Assembly (NCBI RefSeq): GCF_008124765.1
Contig: NZ_VNHS01000002.1
Location: forward strand, 1-64,000
Direction: 5' to 3'
Length of the DNA stretch: 64,000 nucleotides
Source: Paenibacillus methanolicus
GTDB lineage: Bacteria > Bacillota > Bacilli > Paenibacillales > Paenibacillaceae
Both the position numbers and the translations under genes were made by a program. The notes beneath the pieces are model-generated. The model made no database searches. It saw only the letters and a list, made by a program, of their open reading frames with translations, and had not been told where the DNA came from. This document shows, one piece after another, positions 43,698 to 55,276 of the stretch; position 1 is the first letter of the stretch; each line of letters starts with the position of its first letter.

Positions 43698-46600
43698 TCA
43701 ACCTTTTTGCTCCTTGACGGTAACGGTGATCGTCTCACTACTCGTCTCGCCTGCCGCATTGACCAAGACGGCTTTGTACTCGTATATGCCCGGCGCTCTG
43801 CCGGAGATGCTTGTTGCCGCCTTTTGCGCTTTCGGCGTCGCTTCGGTCAGCGTCTGCGAATCGATCAATGTCCCTTTCTCATACAGGTGGTATTCGGAAC
43901 CGTTCGTCCCCCACCACATGTTCATCGTTACATTGTAGCTGCCGTCGCCGTCCCAGTTGTTATGGGACAAGACCGGCTTGCCCGGCGCGGCGTCGGTGAC
44001 GGTGACGACATGCGGGTCGCATTTCGTCGTGCCGAAGACATTCTTCAGTTCACACGTGTATGTGTACGTTCCGTTCGCTTTGCCCGCGATATCGGTCTTC
44101 ACGGTTTGCGCCTGCGGCGAGTTATCCGTCAGCTTCTGCGTGTTAATCAACTGGCCATTCTCGTACAGCTTGAACTCGGTGCCGTTGTTCCCCCACCACA
44201 GGTTCATGGTGACGGTATAGCTGCCGTCATTCAGTCCCGTGTCATGTCCGTTGTTGTCGGACAGCACCGGTTTGCCCGGAGCACCGTTCGCAAGCGGTGT
44301 CACATCGTGCAGCCACTGCGCCCAGCGGACCAGAACCGCCGCCTGTTCGGACGTGAACACGTTACCGCTTTGCTTGTTCACGTCTGCGATATACGCTTGC
44401 AGCAGTTTACGAGCCTCCGCGCCTTTCCTTTCGGCCGCTTTCGCGTTGGCCGCTGCCAGCTTCTGGTGAAGCGATGCCACAACTTGCTGCGCATCTGCTG
44501 CCCCTGTTTCGGCCGCGAACGTACCGGTCAGCGCAGACAGACTGTCGAACGTCGCAGTTACGCTGTACGAATGTTCGGCTGATGAGCGGTGCCCGGCGGC
44601 ATCCTCCGCTTCCGCCGTCGCCTTATGAACGCCCGGCTGCTGCGTGTACGCCTTGATATCCACGAGCGGAGCGCCGCACGTCGAGTTCGTCACGCCGGAA
44701 ACGGTATCATCTGCTTCGCATGTGATGTTGACCGTCTGATCGATCGTATAGGACGGCTCTCCGGAGATCGCGAGTTGAGGCGCGCTCAGGTCGATCTTGG
44801 CCTCCGCCGATTTCGGGTTGCCCGAACCATTTACGGTCACTGGACGAAACAGCATCTGGTTCGCGCCTTCACGGCCGAGGACAACAGGCGCGTCGTAGAC
44901 GCTCCAGCTGCTTCCGCCATCTAGGCTGTACTGGATATTCCCGTAAGCAGACAACGTCACCGTAACGGGTGCCGTATACCAGCCGTTCAGGCCGTTCGGC
45001 GCGGACGGATCGAGCGATGCCGTGATCTTGAGCTCCAGCGCATCCAGCGCTTGCAGCAGACTTGCGGCTGCCGCATCAATCTCGGCCTGTGCTGCAGCGG
45101 AATTGTCGTACACCGCTTGCGCCTCCGAAACCTCCGTCTGGAGCGCCGCATAGCTTTCCGCCGTATAATGCTCGGCGATAACGGCTGCCGCTTCTTCCAG
45201 CAGGAGCGGAATTAACGTTTTGTCCATCCAATTCGCCGAGTTATTCATGGCGGCTTTGACCTCGTCCGCGTTCAAGACGTAGTTGTAGACGCGGAATTCG
45301 TCGACCATTCCATTGAACAACGGATCGTTAAACTGGCTTTTGCCGATGTAATTTACGCCCGGTTTGAAATCGCTTGGCTTGATGGTCATGTTGGTATTCG
45401 TCGCCTTCAGCTCACCGTTCACATACAGCTTCGCCGTATTCGCGCCGAGCGTCACCGTCACATGCACCCATTGATTCAACGGCAGCAATGCGGTCTGCAC
45501 GCTCTGCTCGCCGCCGCCGTTCTTCATCGCAAAACGCAGCGTACCGCTGCCTGATTTCGGCGAAAGGAACATAAACTGATTCGTATTGTTGCCGAAGTCG
45601 AATAGACGTTGCCAGTTGCCGCCGCCTCTCCAATTGACCCAGGTTGCCAGCGTGATCTCATCGTAACCGGCCAGAGTATGCGTCGACGGCAGCTTGACAT
45701 AGTTGTCGGTGCCGTTCAGATTGATCGCTTGACCGACCTTTCCTTCCGTGTATACCGGAGTTCCGAATACAGCCGCTCCGGATGCGGACGACCCGAACGA
45801 ATTATTCGCATTTCCTTCAAACGCATAGAGCGAGAGAGGGACGGAAACAAGCGACTTTTCCGCTTGGTCAAGCTGAGCGGCAAGCTGAGCCTTGTCGGCA
45901 CCCGGCTGCGCCATCTCCACTTCGATACGTGCAGCTTCCTTCATATACAGGTAGTAGCTGCCCTTCGTATAGTCTTCCGCCGGAAGGATACCCAGCTTCA
46001 CCTTAAACTCCACCGTCTGGCTGACCGCATATCTTCCGTTGCTGACCGTGAACGTAACCGGATGGCTGCCGTAATCCGCTTGGCCCGGCGTCCAGCTAAA
46101 TACGCCGGTGGCTGCATGGAGTGCAGCGCCTGCAGGCAAATTCGCGGCGCTGTAAACGAGCGGATCGCCCGTCGGATCGGCTGCCGGAACCTTATAACTG
46201 AAGTTCTGCTTCGCCATAAGTTCCACCGTCGTATCGGGATCGATAACCGGCTGTCCTTTGACCGTGATTTTCATCGTTTTGGCAGAAGACAACTCACCTG
46301 CCGTCGCGGTAAAGGTTACGGCATGGACGCTGCCCTGTTCTTTGCCCGGCGTCCAGACGAACGTTTGGGCCGCTGCATCGAAGGAGGCTCCTTCGGGCAA
46401 ACCTTGTACCCCATAGACGACTTCGACAGCCGCATTGATGGCTTGAACCTTGAATGTGAGCGTATTTCCCGCATTGACCGTCTTGTCGGCAACGGATTCA
46501 AGAACCGGCATGCCGGGAATATACTTCAAATCTTTAAATACAGCCAGCAGATTGTTATCCGCGGTGTCAACCTCTTCTTGCTTCGCATCCGGGTTATCGC

Positions 46601-49600
46601 GCACCGCAGAGGACGATGGAATCTGCTGCTCGAGCGCTTGCAAACTTTCTTCCGTATAGATGCCGGCCTCATTCGCCGCCGCCGCTTCATCCAGCAAGTG
46701 CGTGAGCAGCGTCTTGTCAATGCCGATCTCCAGGAACTCGATTTCTTCAAAGTTCACGAAGCCATTATGGTCGTCATAGATGCGGATATAACGATATGGC
46801 GTCTTGTCTGGGTTGATGGCGGAATACCATTGGTAAGTCGACGCATTCGGAATCTTGTACAGATCGGTCCAATTCAATCCGTCATTCGAGCCCTTAAAGA
46901 CGGTGCCGTTGACACGGCCTACATGCGTTCTTCTCGGAAGGTAGCGGAACGTATCCGCCGCTTTTTCGTTTCCTGCGCCAAAGTCCACGTCAACCCAGCT
47001 CACTTGAGACCTGGTATGGGCAATTGTATCGGGATTTCCATCAAATAAATACCATGCGTTCTGTTCCTCGGAGATGTTATCATTCTGCCAGAACTTCTCG
47101 GAGGCCTTGGCCATCGACGGTTGCATCTGAATCTTTGTCAGCAAAGTCCGAGCCGTAACGAGCAGCTTCTTCGCTTCGAAGATTTCGTCAATCAGCTTCG
47201 CCTCGTCAAATTCAGGCTTCATCATCTCCGCTTTAATACGATCCAGTTCCTTATGGAACAAGTAGAAGCTCGCCTTCGTATAGTCGGAAGCCGGCAAGCT
47301 CTGCGCATCCTCCAGCACCGTCGAAATCGGATCCGCATCCGCGTATACAGCGGCCGAGAACGGTTGCGGGGAGCCGTCTTCATGAACGGGCAGCACTTTA
47401 TAATACACTCTGCCATACCGTAAGGCGTCCTGGAACGGCTTCGCTCTTGTACCTGTGAGAACCTCTTCCCAAGGGGAGCCGTCTTCCAGCTCGGTCGTGC
47501 CTGCCTTGAATACCGGATCGGTCAAGCTCGCCGCTTCATCGTAAGCGCGGTAAATGTTGAACCAAGAGGCTTGCTTCGGTTTATTCCAATGCAAAGTGAT
47601 TTGATCTTTATCTTTTACGACAAACGGAATCGTACTCTCTCTCGGCAAATCCGATACGGTTACTTCACTGAATGCTGCCTCTTGAGACGATATGAGCCCT
47701 ATGTAATAGGCATATGGGAATAAACTATCTGACTTGGCCATGTATTCCCATTCGACTCCGTCTTTTGATACAAAAGCATAGGCCATTTGTGAATTATGAT
47801 GCCACAACAGCTTGATATAAGGATAGTCATCGACATGATAGCCTTTAATTTTGTGATTCCACGGACTTACAGGAATACCGCCATTCCATACTCCAAAGGA
47901 CACTCGATTACGATCTTGCAATATCAGGTTCCCTTGGTCATCCGCGCCAAAATAAAGATAACGGGAATTTGCAGAAAGCTTTTCCCTTAACATAATACCG
48001 CTAAGAGCGCCGCTATTCTGATCAATCCTGGCACTAATCGAGCTGTTTCCAACAGCGACCTGATGGACATAGTGGAAGGAGTCATTAATATCTCTTCTAT
48101 AGATATTAAAATCGTCCCCTTCCCCCAAGCCTTTTCCATCCACACTCCGGATCGTGACCTCATCACCGTTAATCGTTGCGCTGCCTTGCGTGGTGCCAAT
48201 GAGATCCTGCTGCCAAGGGGAAGCCAGATTTTTGGATGCGGCATCGCTCAGATCAGCTTTTGCGCGCCATGATTCCCAGCCTGATCCATGTTCATTTACG
48301 GCTTCCACTTTATAGTAGTATACTTTCCCATTGACTACATCGGTATCTTGATAGTGATTGCCCGTTAACCCTCCTGCAATCACGGCATACGGACCTTGTT
48401 CGGTTTCAGAACGTTTGAGGGTGTACGTTTGCCCTCCGGCAGTCGTTTTCCATATCACATCCACATAGCCATTTCCTTCATTCGCTTTGACAAAATCCAC
48501 ATGATTTGGTTTTGGCGCTGGATCAAATTTGGACGATAATTTAAGAACCATTCCTCTTTCAGGTCCAATGGTTACTTTGCCATTGGTGACCGGAATATTG
48601 GCTTTGGAAACAAAATCGAAGATCTCATTTCCTGTATAATCGGAAGGCAGCTCCACCTCAAAGGTACGTTCATTCTCGTATTCAGGACGAGTCGTATTCA
48701 TGAGGATGAAATACTCCCCATATCTTGCAGCCATTAAATCGGTTAATGCCCCATAAGGGTGATCGACTTCAAAATTGTCCCGCACCACTTTACCAACCCC
48801 TGGTTGATACGCAATGGGCAATATTTCACCTGCCAGGGATTGAGGCGCAAAGCCTTTGGTTGCCGGATGATTACGCTGGTAATAGAGATCTACATCTTGT
48901 TGTCTGATGTGGTAGTCTTCATATTGGAACTGATTATTGTGAGCAACCTGTACCACTCGCACATTCTCGGGTGTGACAATATGAAGCTTGCCAGTAGCCG
49001 GAACGCCCATATTCAGGTATGTTAAACCCCCGAACATTCTAAATTCCCCATCTCGCATGGAGATGAATGCATTGTCTACATCGATCCATGCAAACTGTTC
49101 ATATTCCTCCGGATTCACACCCAATGCGGCAATCTCTTCTTCGGTATAAAAGTCAAAATCGGTCTGAGGAAGCACAACCCCAGCCTTAACATCATTAAAC
49201 CTTGCATAGTCCTTCCGGGTGTTGAAAATATAGTCATAGGTGTCACGCAGATTGAAATCCCGCGAAGACAAATCACCGAGTAAGCGATTATCCATCTTCA
49301 TCTGCTGAACGGCCCCTACGGTATATTTGGCATAGTCCCAATACTTCTCCCATTCCGGACCGCTATAACGTTCCTCATGATCCGCCATGTACTTTTCTAG
49401 ATAAGCATAGGACGTGCCATATCCGAGCATCCTGGCGCCATAAGCAACCGTTCTGGAAGGCATACCCCCATTTCGTTCGTCTATTGTGGCATTCATCGCG
49501 ATGAGTCGTTTGCCCTCATCGTCCAGATCAGCGATTCGAGTCCACAGACGAGCATAAAAGTTGTGAAGAGCTTGTTTCAGAAGCTCATCATGGAGTTCTT

Positions 49601-51293
49601 CATCTCCAGGCTGATTCATGGTTTTATAGAAGTAATCCAAAATATAATTGGCGACTTCCCCATAAATGCCTACATAGTGATTTTCTCTTGTCAACCCGGC
49701 TTTGGTTAGATTGGTATACTGGTCTCCATAAGGCTTGCGTCGTACAACATGACCCTCATCATCCAATTTGCTTTTTGCAAGCCCTTTTCCGACTATATGA
49801 ACATAGTCATCTGTAAAGACAGCTGCATCATTATGAGAAAACAAAGAATGATAGAGATCTAATTCTTCCCCATTAGGACCTACCAGTACTTCTTCTCCTA
49901 ACCATGGACTTATACCAAACATTTCATATATGATTTGATGACTGCGCTCTTTCCCTTCATAAAATTCGGACCCAACCATCCTGAGTCCTTCATGAGCCTT
50001 CCATGCGCCTTCGTACGTATAGAACACCTGATTCGTAATATAAGATTGTCTGGAACGGGCGAAATCAAAGTTCGCTTTCAGCACCCGTTCCCATGCCATT
50101 CGACGGGTTAATGGTTCACCATTCCACCCTGCGCTGGCGAGAGAAAATTCTCCTTCAACCGTTCCTGTAGCAAAAGGTTGATCCAGAAAGGCATTGTAAG
50201 CTTCTTCTCCTAACACCTCTTCGTCAAAGATCAAGTTTTCCGTAAGATACAAAGCCTCGCCTAATTCGCCATAAAAGCCGCCCCAATCCCCCTGGTGTCC
50301 TCCGCGAAGCACCAGTCTTGTATTTCCATAATAGTTTTTCGTATGAACGTCAATGGCTTGAAACATACGCATTAACGCTTCACGTTTCGCTTCCGGGGTT
50401 TGCATTGGAGATATGTCGTCTTTCAAGACCATGGCATAATACCGAAGAGCATTTGTGTATTTCGCGATATTTAACGTGTTATTCGGATTATTGCCAAGAT
50501 GGTTGTAATGATTCATAAAGGTGGTAATTGGTTCTTGACTTAACTGTGCGATTCTTGCTTCAATTTGCTCAGTCGTTTCTTCAGGCAGCACTACATTCTC
50601 CGGTCCCTGACCTTCTTTAAATTTATACCCTTGCACCTCATCATCCACATCAGTATAAGCCTGGGCATGGGTATAACCGGTATAGTACCCCCTTGATCGT
50701 TGTTCTACCTTACCAAAGGGATTAGTTGTATTGATTGTGATTTCAACGATTTCCTTCCCTCTCGTTGACTCCAGAGGAAGCGCAATCGTGTTGTATATAA
50801 ATTGATTCGGTGCTCGTTCGCCGCCTATCAGAGCAGCATAATCCCCCCCTCTGAAATACCCGATCTGCTCGCCATTGATCACAATTTGCCCTCGAGCTCC
50901 AGAAGGCATCGTCTCATCTCCCGCCAACTTCGCCGAGAAGTAATTTTGCAGATACGGGTCCACCTTCATGGAAAAGGTTAGAAAACCTCCCGTATCTGAA
51001 GCAGGAATACGAGGCTCAGATACCCTGGCATTTTCCCCTAAAAAACCGGTGATCACGCTCGTAAAGTCGCCTCTGAAATTGTGAACGCTTTCAGAATCGG
51101 CATTACCGAAATCGATTTTGTCCAAAATACCTTTAGCAGGTTCAGACTGTGCAGGTTCACGCTGCGGATCTTCATTAGCCGCGAATACACGACTGTTCGC
51201 CGCGGGGACGAACAATTGCAGCAGCATGACTGCCGCCAGACAGACGGCCAAGGCGCGCGCCGCCCAGGCTGCTTTCTTGTTTTGCAATACCAT
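43698..51293 (-). CDS. Giant secreted multidomain protein with unrecognised N-terminal enzyme-like region
   Basis: The protein is 2531 residues with a signal peptide (about 1-39) and GGAGAGGACATCACTT before the ATG. Residues about 50-930 form a large region I do not recognise: helical, with [26 protein letters not shown] and [11 protein letters not shown], then a beta-rich end. This layout suits a lyase or glycosidase with a toroid plus beta-sandwich. Then come Fn3 (about 945-1035), a concanavalin-like domain (about 1040-1240), Fn3, F5/8-type CBM32-like domain (about 1400-1530), helical FIVAR-like spacers, two Ig-like He_PIG domains (about 1590-1780), LamG (about 1860-2020), an OmpL47/chitobiase-like Ig domain, and two ChitinaseA-N-like Ig repeats at the end. 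No SLH or sortase anchor is visible. The DNA for the second half is clearly richer in GC. Confidence 0.75.
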   Translation of the reverse strand: MVLQNKKAAWAARALAVCLAAVMLLQLFVPAANSRVFAANEDPQREPAQSEPAKGILDKIDFGNADSESVHNFRGDFTSVITGFLGENARVSEPRIPASDTGGFLTFSMKVDPYLQNYFSAKLAGDETMPSGARGQIVINGEQIGYFRGGDYAALIGGERAPNQFIYNTIALPLESTRGKEIVEITINTTNPFGKVEQRSRGYYTGYTHAQAYTDVDDEVQGYKFKEGQGPENVVLPEETTEQIEARIAQLSQEPITTFMNHYNHLGNNPNNTLNIAKYTNALRYYAMVLKDDISPMQTPEAKREALMRMFQAIDVHTKNYYGNTRLVLRGGHQGDWGGFYGELGEALYLTENLIFDEEVLGEEAYNAFLDQPFATGTVEGEFSLASAGWNGEPLTRRMAWERVLKANFDFARSRQSYITNQVFYTYEGAWKAHEGLRMVGSEFYEGKERSHQIIYEMFGISPWLGEEVLVGPNGEELDLYHSLFSHNDAAVFTDDYVHIVGKGLAKSKLDDEGHVVRRKPYGDQYTNLTKAGLTRENHYVGIYGEVANYILDYFYKTMNQPGDEELHDELLKQALHNFYARLWTRIADLDDEGKRLIAMNATIDERNGGMPSRTVAYGARMLGYGTSYAYLEKYMADHEERYSGPEWEKYWDYAKYTVGAVQQMKMDNRLLGDLSSRDFNLRDTYDYIFNTRKDYARFNDVKAGVVLPQTDFDFYTEEEIAALGVNPEEYEQFAWIDVDNAFISMRDGEFRMFGGLTYLNMGVPATGKLHIVTPENVRVVQVAHNNQFQYEDYHIRQQDVDLYYQRNHPATKGFAPQSLAGEILPIAYQPGVGKVVRDNFEVDHPYGALTDLMAARYGEYFILMNTTRPEYENERTFEVELPSDYTGNEIFDFVSKANIPVTNGKVTIGPERGMVLKLSSKFDPAPKPNHVDFVKANEGNGYVDVIWKTTAGGQTYTLKRSETEQGPYAVIAGGLTGNHYQDTDVVNGKVYYYKVEAVNEHGSGWESWRAKADLSDAASKNLASPWQQDLIGTTQGSATINGDEVTIRSVDGKGLGEGDDFNIYRRDINDSFHYVHQVAVGNSSISARIDQNSGALSGIMLREKLSANSRYLYFGADDQGNLILQDRNRVSFGVWNGGIPVSPWNHKIKGYHVDDYPYIKLLWHHNSQMAYAFVSKDGVEWEYMAKSDSLFPYAYYIGLISSQEAAFSEVTVSDLPRESTIPFVVKDKDQITLHWNKPKQASWFNIYRAYDEAASLTDPVFKAGTTELEDGSPWEEVLTGTRAKPFQDALRYGRVYYKVLPVHEDGSPQPFSAAVYADADPISTVLEDAQSLPASDYTKASFYLFHKELDRIKAEMMKPEFDEAKLIDEIFEAKKLLVTARTLLTKIQMQPSMAKASEKFWQNDNISEEQNAWYLFDGNPDTIAHTRSQVSWVDVDFGAGNEKAADTFRYLPRRTHVGRVNGTVFKGSNDGLNWTDLYKIPNASTYQWYSAINPDKTPYRYIRIYDDHNGFVNFEEIEFLEIGIDKTLLTHLLDEAAAANEAGIYTEESLQALEQQIPSSSAVRDNPDAKQEEVDTADNNLLAVFKDLKYIPGMPVLESVADKTVNAGNTLTFKVQAINAAVEVVYGVQGLPEGASFDAAAQTFVWTPGKEQGSVHAVTFTATAGELSSAKTMKITVKGQPVIDPDTTVELMAKQNFSYKVPAADPTGDPLVYSAANLPAGAALHAATGVFSWTPGQADYGSHPVTFTVSNGRYAVSQTVEFKVKLGILPAEDYTKGSYYLYMKEAARIEVEMAQPGADKAQLAAQLDQAEKSLVSVPLSLYAFEGNANNSFGSSASGAAVFGTPVYTEGKVGQAINLNGTDNYVKLPSTHTLAGYDEITLATWVNWRGGGNWQRLFDFGNNTNQFMFLSPKSGSGTLRFAMKNGGGEQSVQTALLPLNQWVHVTVTLGANTAKLYVNGELKATNTNMTIKPSDFKPGVNYIGKSQFNDPLFNGMVDEFRVYNYVLNADEVKAAMNNSANWMDKTLIPLLLEEAAAVIAEHYTAESYAALQTEVSEAQAVYDNSAAAQAEIDAAAASLLQALDALELKITASLDPSAPNGLNGWYTAPVTVTLSAYGNIQYSLDGGSSWSVYDAPVVLGREGANQMLFRPVTVNGSGNPKSAEAKIDLSAPQLAISGEPSYTIDQTVNITCEADDTVSGVTNSTCGAPLVDIKAYTQQPGVHKATAEAEDAAGHRSSAEHSYSVTATFDSLSALTGTFAAETGAADAQQVVASLHQKLAAANAKAAERKGAEARKLLQAYIADVNKQSGNVFTSEQAAVLVRWAQWLHDVTPLANGAPGKPVLSDNNGHDTGLNDGSYTVTMNLWWGNNGTEFKLYENGQLINTQKLTDNSPQAQTVKTDIAGKANGTYTYTCELKNVFGTTKCDPHVVTVTDAAPGKPVLSHNNWDGDGSYNVTMNMWWGTNGSEYHLYEKGTLIDSQTLTEATPKAQKAATSISGRAPGIYEYKAVLVNAAGETSSETITVTVKEQKG

Positions 51294-51415
51294 AAGTGAT
51301 GTCCTCTCCTTACGTCATTTTTTTACTTGCTGCTTCTTTCGCCAACCCCAATCTTGCTTCATATACTCTCGTAATCTTTTCTCTCACCTCCCATCGGTAC
51401 TTATTTTTCTTATCA

Positions 51416-51463
51416 TTAGGAACACCAATAGATTCGAACTCCTTAAATCTAAGGTGTTCCTAA
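51416..51463 (-). terminator. Intercistronic hairpin after the binding-protein gene
   Basis: TTAGGAACACC, TTAGATT pairs with AATCTAT, TGGTGTTCCTAA around an 11-base loop, with no T tract. It matches the arrangement at 17025-17049 and probably protects the binding-protein mRNA or reduces read-through into the giant gene. Confidence 0.6.
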
Positions 51464-51477
51464 TTGATTTTTATACT

Positions 51478-53100
51478 TTACTTTTGAGCGAGGAAGGCGT
51501 TGATTTGATTTTTTAATTCCTCTTTGATTTTTTCTACGCCCGAATCCTTCAAATCCTTATTCATCTTCGCCAAATTATCTTCAACTTCGCCAAAACCGGA
51601 CAATAAGAATGGAAGATACTTTTCCATGACGGTGTTGCATTTGGCAATTTCATTTTTCACAGCTTCTGGATCAAATGTAAATCCTGCCAATACATGTTTC
51701 TGATACGTGTCCGGCTTATATTGATATTCCGTATATTGTTGAATCTGCTCCGGCAATCCGGCTGGAATTCTGGTTAATGTCGGATTCCAGGTCAATTGGT
51801 AACCAGGGAACGAGTAATTTTTCGCCGGATCGACTCCATCCGGAATTTTCCACTGGTTCTCTCCAACAGCCTCCCAGTTTTCGCCTTCGATACCGTAAGT
51901 GAATAAGTCGTTGTTCTCCTGGCTGGAGAACACCCAATCCAGGAATTCCATGGTTCTGTCGATTTTTTTGGAAGAAGCAGGTATTGCCACGAAATTCCAC
52001 GCCTTGCCGTCCGTGGATTGCGTTCCAGGCGTCATGTCTTGATTGTTCTTCATGATCGGCCAGAAACCGATCTCCGCATTCGGATTCAACGCCTTTTGCT
52101 CGGCTTCTTTCCCCTTGAAACCGCCTACGGTTGCATATCCGGCAGCCGCTTGCTTACCCGTTCCCGTCGTATTCGTTAAGGTATCGGCTGGGATAAACCG
52201 GTTAAACCGCTTCGCTTGATTAAACTGGTTCATCAGGTAATTCAGACCGTATTCGGGATGAATGTTAGCCCATTCGGATGCCGGATCTCCGTAAGCCGCC
52301 ACGCCTGCAACGGATTTTCCATCATCGGCGATTTGAACGTAAACAAAATTTTTCTTCGGATTTCCTTGGCCGGTGAACGGAAATACTTTCCCCTCCAGCT
52401 GTTGTGCATTGATATCGGTGAATAGCTTGAAGAATGCAGTATTTCCATAGTTTCCAAACGGGATCATGTCTTTTTCGTTTTCTTTCACTTTTTCAAGAAA
52501 GTTATACAAATCGTCATAACTGCTGATCTCGTCCATCCCATACTTCGTTAACAAATCTTTTCTGTACCATACGCCTTCCATATCCATGAAGGAGTTGGTA
52601 ATCGGGACAGCATAGGTTTTGCCGAAGATCTTGTTATCCTGGATATACTCTTCGGAGAAAGCCTTTTGCAGCCCGGGATATGCAGGGTTGTTAAAGTATT
52701 CGCTTAAATCTGCCAAGACGCCGTCTTTGGCGAATTTAGTCAATTCCCACGGGACAAACAGGTCGACGTCTTCTCCCGAAGTCATCCATAATTGATGCTT
52801 TGTTCCATAGTCGGCAGTCGGTGTCCATACGACATTCAATTTCGTATTAAGCGTGTCCTGCGTCCGTTTCTCGAACTCTCTAAAAGCGGGATCGACATCG
52901 CGATAATGCCCGTTCTCATTCCCGAAGAAACGAATATTAAGCGTAACGGGATCCTTCTTTGCTGCAGAATCCGTACCTTCTGTCGAATTACTGGTTGGCG
53001 CCGCGCTTCCAGAAGGCTCGTTGGTTTGATTGCTGCATGCTGCGAATAAAGAAGAAAGCATCGTGACCGCAAGCATCGTGACAAAAAACTTTTTGTTCAT
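51478..53100 (-). CDS. Sugar ABC transporter substrate-binding lipoprotein (LplA/LipO type)
   Basis: The protein is 540 residues with a lipoprotein signal (M-N-K-K-F-F-V-T-M-L, lipobox L-F-A-A-C). The size and motifs (V-D-L-F-V-P-W-E, G-K-T-Y-A-V-P, M-E-F-L-D-W-V-F) fit the long binding proteins paired with LplB/LplC permeases in Paenibacillus. It captures oligosaccharides for the two permeases upstream in the same operon. The start has GGGAGGAAAAAAA upstream. Confidence 0.9.
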   Translation of the reverse strand: MNKKFFVTMLAVTMLSSLFAACSNQTNEPSGSAAPTSNSTEGTDSAAKKDPVTLNIRFFGNENGHYRDVDPAFREFEKRTQDTLNTKLNVVWTPTADYGTKHQLWMTSGEDVDLFVPWELTKFAKDGVLADLSEYFNNPAYPGLQKAFSEEYIQDNKIFGKTYAVPITNSFMDMEGVWYRKDLLTKYGMDEISSYDDLYNFLEKVKENEKDMIPFGNYGNTAFFKLFTDINAQQLEGKVFPFTGQGNPKKNFVYVQIADDGKSVAGVAAYGDPASEWANIHPEYGLNYLMNQFNQAKRFNRFIPADTLTNTTGTGKQAAAGYATVGGFKGKEAEQKALNPNAEIGFWPIMKNNQDMTPGTQSTDGKAWNFVAIPASSKKIDRTMEFLDWVFSSQENNDLFTYGIEGENWEAVGENQWKIPDGVDPAKNYSFPGYQLTWNPTLTRIPAGLPEQIQQYTEYQYKPDTYQKHVLAGFTFDPEAVKNEIAKCNTVMEKYLPFLLSGFGEVEDNLAKMNKDLKDSGVEKIKEELKNQINAFLAQK

Positions 53101-53155
53101 TTTTTTTCCTCCCTTTTATTGTTCCCTGCCTATATACTAAACCGCATTTGCAGAT

Positions 53156-54037
53156 TTAGCCCTTAACGGCTCCAACTACCAATCCCTTAATAAAGTACTT
53201 TTGAAGAAAGGGATAAACAAAAATAATGGGACCTACAGTGACGACGGCTGTAGCCATTCTGACCGTATTGCTTGGCGCAACATAATTAGGTATAACTCCT
53301 TGCATGTAGTCCATTTCATACATAAAGTCCACTTCTCTCAATACCTTCATGATCAGATATTGCAAGGAGTACAGATCCTTATCGTTTATATAAAGGGTAG
53401 CTGTAAACCATTCGTTCCAGAAACCGAGCCCATAAAACAACCCGATCGTTGCCAGTGCGGGTTTTGCTAATGGCAGGATGATTTTAAATAGAATGTAAAT
53501 GTCATTCGCTCCATCTATTTTGGCGGACTCCGCCAGCGAATCCGGTATTTGCTTGAAGAAGTTTCGGAGCAGAAACATATTAAACGGATTCACTAAAGCC
53601 GGGAGAATATAAACCAAGATATTATCGCTTAAACCTAAGTATTTGGAGATGAGGAGGTACGACGGTATCAGTCCTCCGCTAAACAGCATCGTAAAATAGA
53701 CGAAAAATGCAATCTTGTTTCTGTGAGTGAACGTTTTCACGGAAATGGCATAAGCCATGGCACTGGTAATGATAAGGCAAAGGATCGTACCTGCAACCGT
53801 GAAAATGATCGTTGTCTTGTAAGCGTTGAATATGGTGTTATCCTGGAATATGACCTCGTAAGCAAGCAGCGAGAATTGCTTCGGAAATAGAGCAAAACCG
53901 GTTAATTGTACAGATTTCTCATCGGATATAGAGCTTGATAGGATAAGAATGAAAGGAAGGATGCAAAACACGGAAAAGATGGCCATGAAAAGATAAGAAA
54001 ACGTATCTATTGCTTTATTCTCAAAGCTGTTCTTCAT
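53156..54037 (-). CDS. Carbohydrate ABC transporter permease (LplC/YtcP type)
   Basis: The protein is 293 residues with six membrane helices and the coupling loop I-P-D-S-L-A-E-S-A-K-I-D-G-A-N-D followed by P-L-A-K-P-A-L. GGAAGGAG precedes the ATG. It starts 15 bases after the LplB-type permease and is followed by the binding-protein gene 55 bases on. No ATPase gene is in the operon. Confidence 0.9.
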   Translation of the reverse strand: MKNSFENKAIDTFSYLFMAIFSVFCILPFILILSSSISDEKSVQLTGFALFPKQFSLLAYEVIFQDNTIFNAYKTTIIFTVAGTILCLIITSAMAYAISVKTFTHRNKIAFFVYFTMLFSGGLIPSYLLISKYLGLSDNILVYILPALVNPFNMFLLRNFFKQIPDSLAESAKIDGANDIYILFKIILPLAKPALATIGLFYGLGFWNEWFTATLYINDKDLYSLQYLIMKVLREVDFMYEMDYMQGVIPNYVAPSNTVRMATAVVTVGPIIFVYPFLQKYFIKGLVVGAVKG

Positions 54038-54052
54038 TTTAAATCTCCTTCC

Positions 54053-55033
54053 TTAAAAAATGGCTGAATCCGAATCATATTTTTTGGCAAGCTGATTCGT
54101 CGCAAATACGATGAGTAAACCTACAAGAGATTGATAAAGTCCGATCGCAGTAGACATGCTGATGTCATTCATTTGTCTAAGCATTCGGAATACATAAGTG
54201 TCAATGACATCGGTCGTGTGATACAAATTAGGGTTGTCGCCTACAATTGCATAAATCATTCCCAAATCCCCTTGGAATATGTCTCCGATGCCAAATAAGG
54301 TCAACAGCACGACCGTTGTGCGAAGCTGCGGCAACGTAATCTTTGTAATACACTGCAATCGAGTGGCTCCGTCTATTTTGGCCGCTTCATAGATTTCTTG
54401 ATCAATGCCCGCTATAGCAGCCAAATAGATAACGGAGCCGAATCCCGCCCCTTTCCATATTTTCAAGGCAACCAGTATTCCGACCCACAAATCCGGATTG
54501 GAATAAAAGCTGATTTCCTGTCCTTCTTGAATGAAACCGAACGTTTTTAAAATGGAATTAATAAGTCCAATATCAGTCGACAGTAAGGCAAAAACAAACA
54601 TCGAAACTAACGTCCAAGAAATAAAATTCGGCAGAATGACAATGGATTGCGTCACCTTCTTAAAAGACGTGGAGCTGATTTCGGACAGCACGATGGCGAT
54701 AAGGATCGCAAAAAACAATCCGGTAAAAAGAAACAATAGATTTAAAAAAACCGTATTCCAAGTTACAATGAGCCAGTCCTTTGAGGTGAAAAAATATTCA
54801 AAGTTTTTCAGACCAACAAATTCGCTTTTAAAAATGCCTTTCATTACATTAAAGTCTTGAAAAGCTACGACGACCCCCACCATTGGCAGGTACTTGAAAA
54901 TCAAGAAATACAGAACGCCCGGCAATACCAATACGTACAAATAGAAATTTTGTTTGATATCCGTTAGGAAGCTCTTCTTACTCTTCTTCATCACTACGCG
55001 GTCTGCTTTGGTATTGCTCAATGCTACACTCAT
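54053..55033 (-). CDS. Carbohydrate ABC transporter permease (LplB/YteP type)
   Basis: The protein is 326 residues. I prefer the ATG at 55033 (M-S-V-A-L-S-N) with GGGAGG nine bases upstream; the ATG at 55042 directly abuts that ribosome binding site. Six membrane helices and the coupling loop Y-E-A-A-K-I-D-G-A-T-R are visible. It is the first gene of the permease-permease-binding protein operon and carries shared block copy 2 upstream. Confidence 0.9.
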   Translation of the reverse strand: MSVALSNTKADRVVMKKSKKSFLTDIKQNFYLYVLVLPGVLYFLIFKYLPMVGVVVAFQDFNVMKGIFKSEFVGLKNFEYFFTSKDWLIVTWNTVFLNLLFLFTGLFFAILIAIVLSEISSTSFKKVTQSIVILPNFISWTLVSMFVFALLSTDIGLINSILKTFGFIQEGQEISFYSNPDLWVGILVALKIWKGAGFGSVIYLAAIAGIDQEIYEAAKIDGATRLQCITKITLPQLRTTVVLLTLFGIGDIFQGDLGMIYAIVGDNPNLYHTTDVIDTYVFRMLRQMNDISMSTAIGLYQSLVGLLIVFATNQLAKKYDSDSAIF

Positions 55034-55086
55034 ACTGATCATCCTCCCTATATGCTAAGCAAATCTCGTGGCTCGCGTCGTGGTCA

Positions 55087-55195
55087 CACTGAAAGCCCTT
55101 TCCCCTTTGACTCTAATGGTACATTTATGCGCGTTCAAGTTCTCGTTTTATCAATAATGACGTTTTGATTGTTTTTGAACCGGTTATAATAACAC
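55087..55195 (-). promoter_or_regulatory. Shared regulatory block, copy 2 (transport operon)
   Basis: GTTCAAGTTC at 55133-55142, then TCGTTTTATCAA and GAACCGGTTATAAT at 55177-55190. The upstream CACTGAAAGCC and TTTCCC are also shared with copy 3. The GTTCAAGTTC ends exactly as far from the start codon (about 100 bases) as in copy 1. Confidence 0.65.
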
Positions 55196-55235
55196 CGCCT
55201 CGTTCTCCGATGCGATTTGAACTTAGGCGGTTATC

Positions 55236-55272
55236 AGAAAAAGAACCGACAGCACAGGCTGTCGGTTCTTTT
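55236..55272 (-). terminator. Rho-independent terminator of the regulator gene
   Basis: AAGAACCGACAGC, four-base loop, GCTGTCGGTTCTT, then TTTCTG on the minus strand. It starts 4 bases after the regulator stop and separates GH28-regulator from the transport operon. Confidence 0.9.
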
Positions 55273-55276
55273 CGTT

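Noticed and set aside
45609-47048. Open frame of 479 codons on the plus strand opposite the giant secreted protein
   Set aside because: Antisense to recognisable LamG, Ig-like and CBM32-like domains; no start signal and no family motif.
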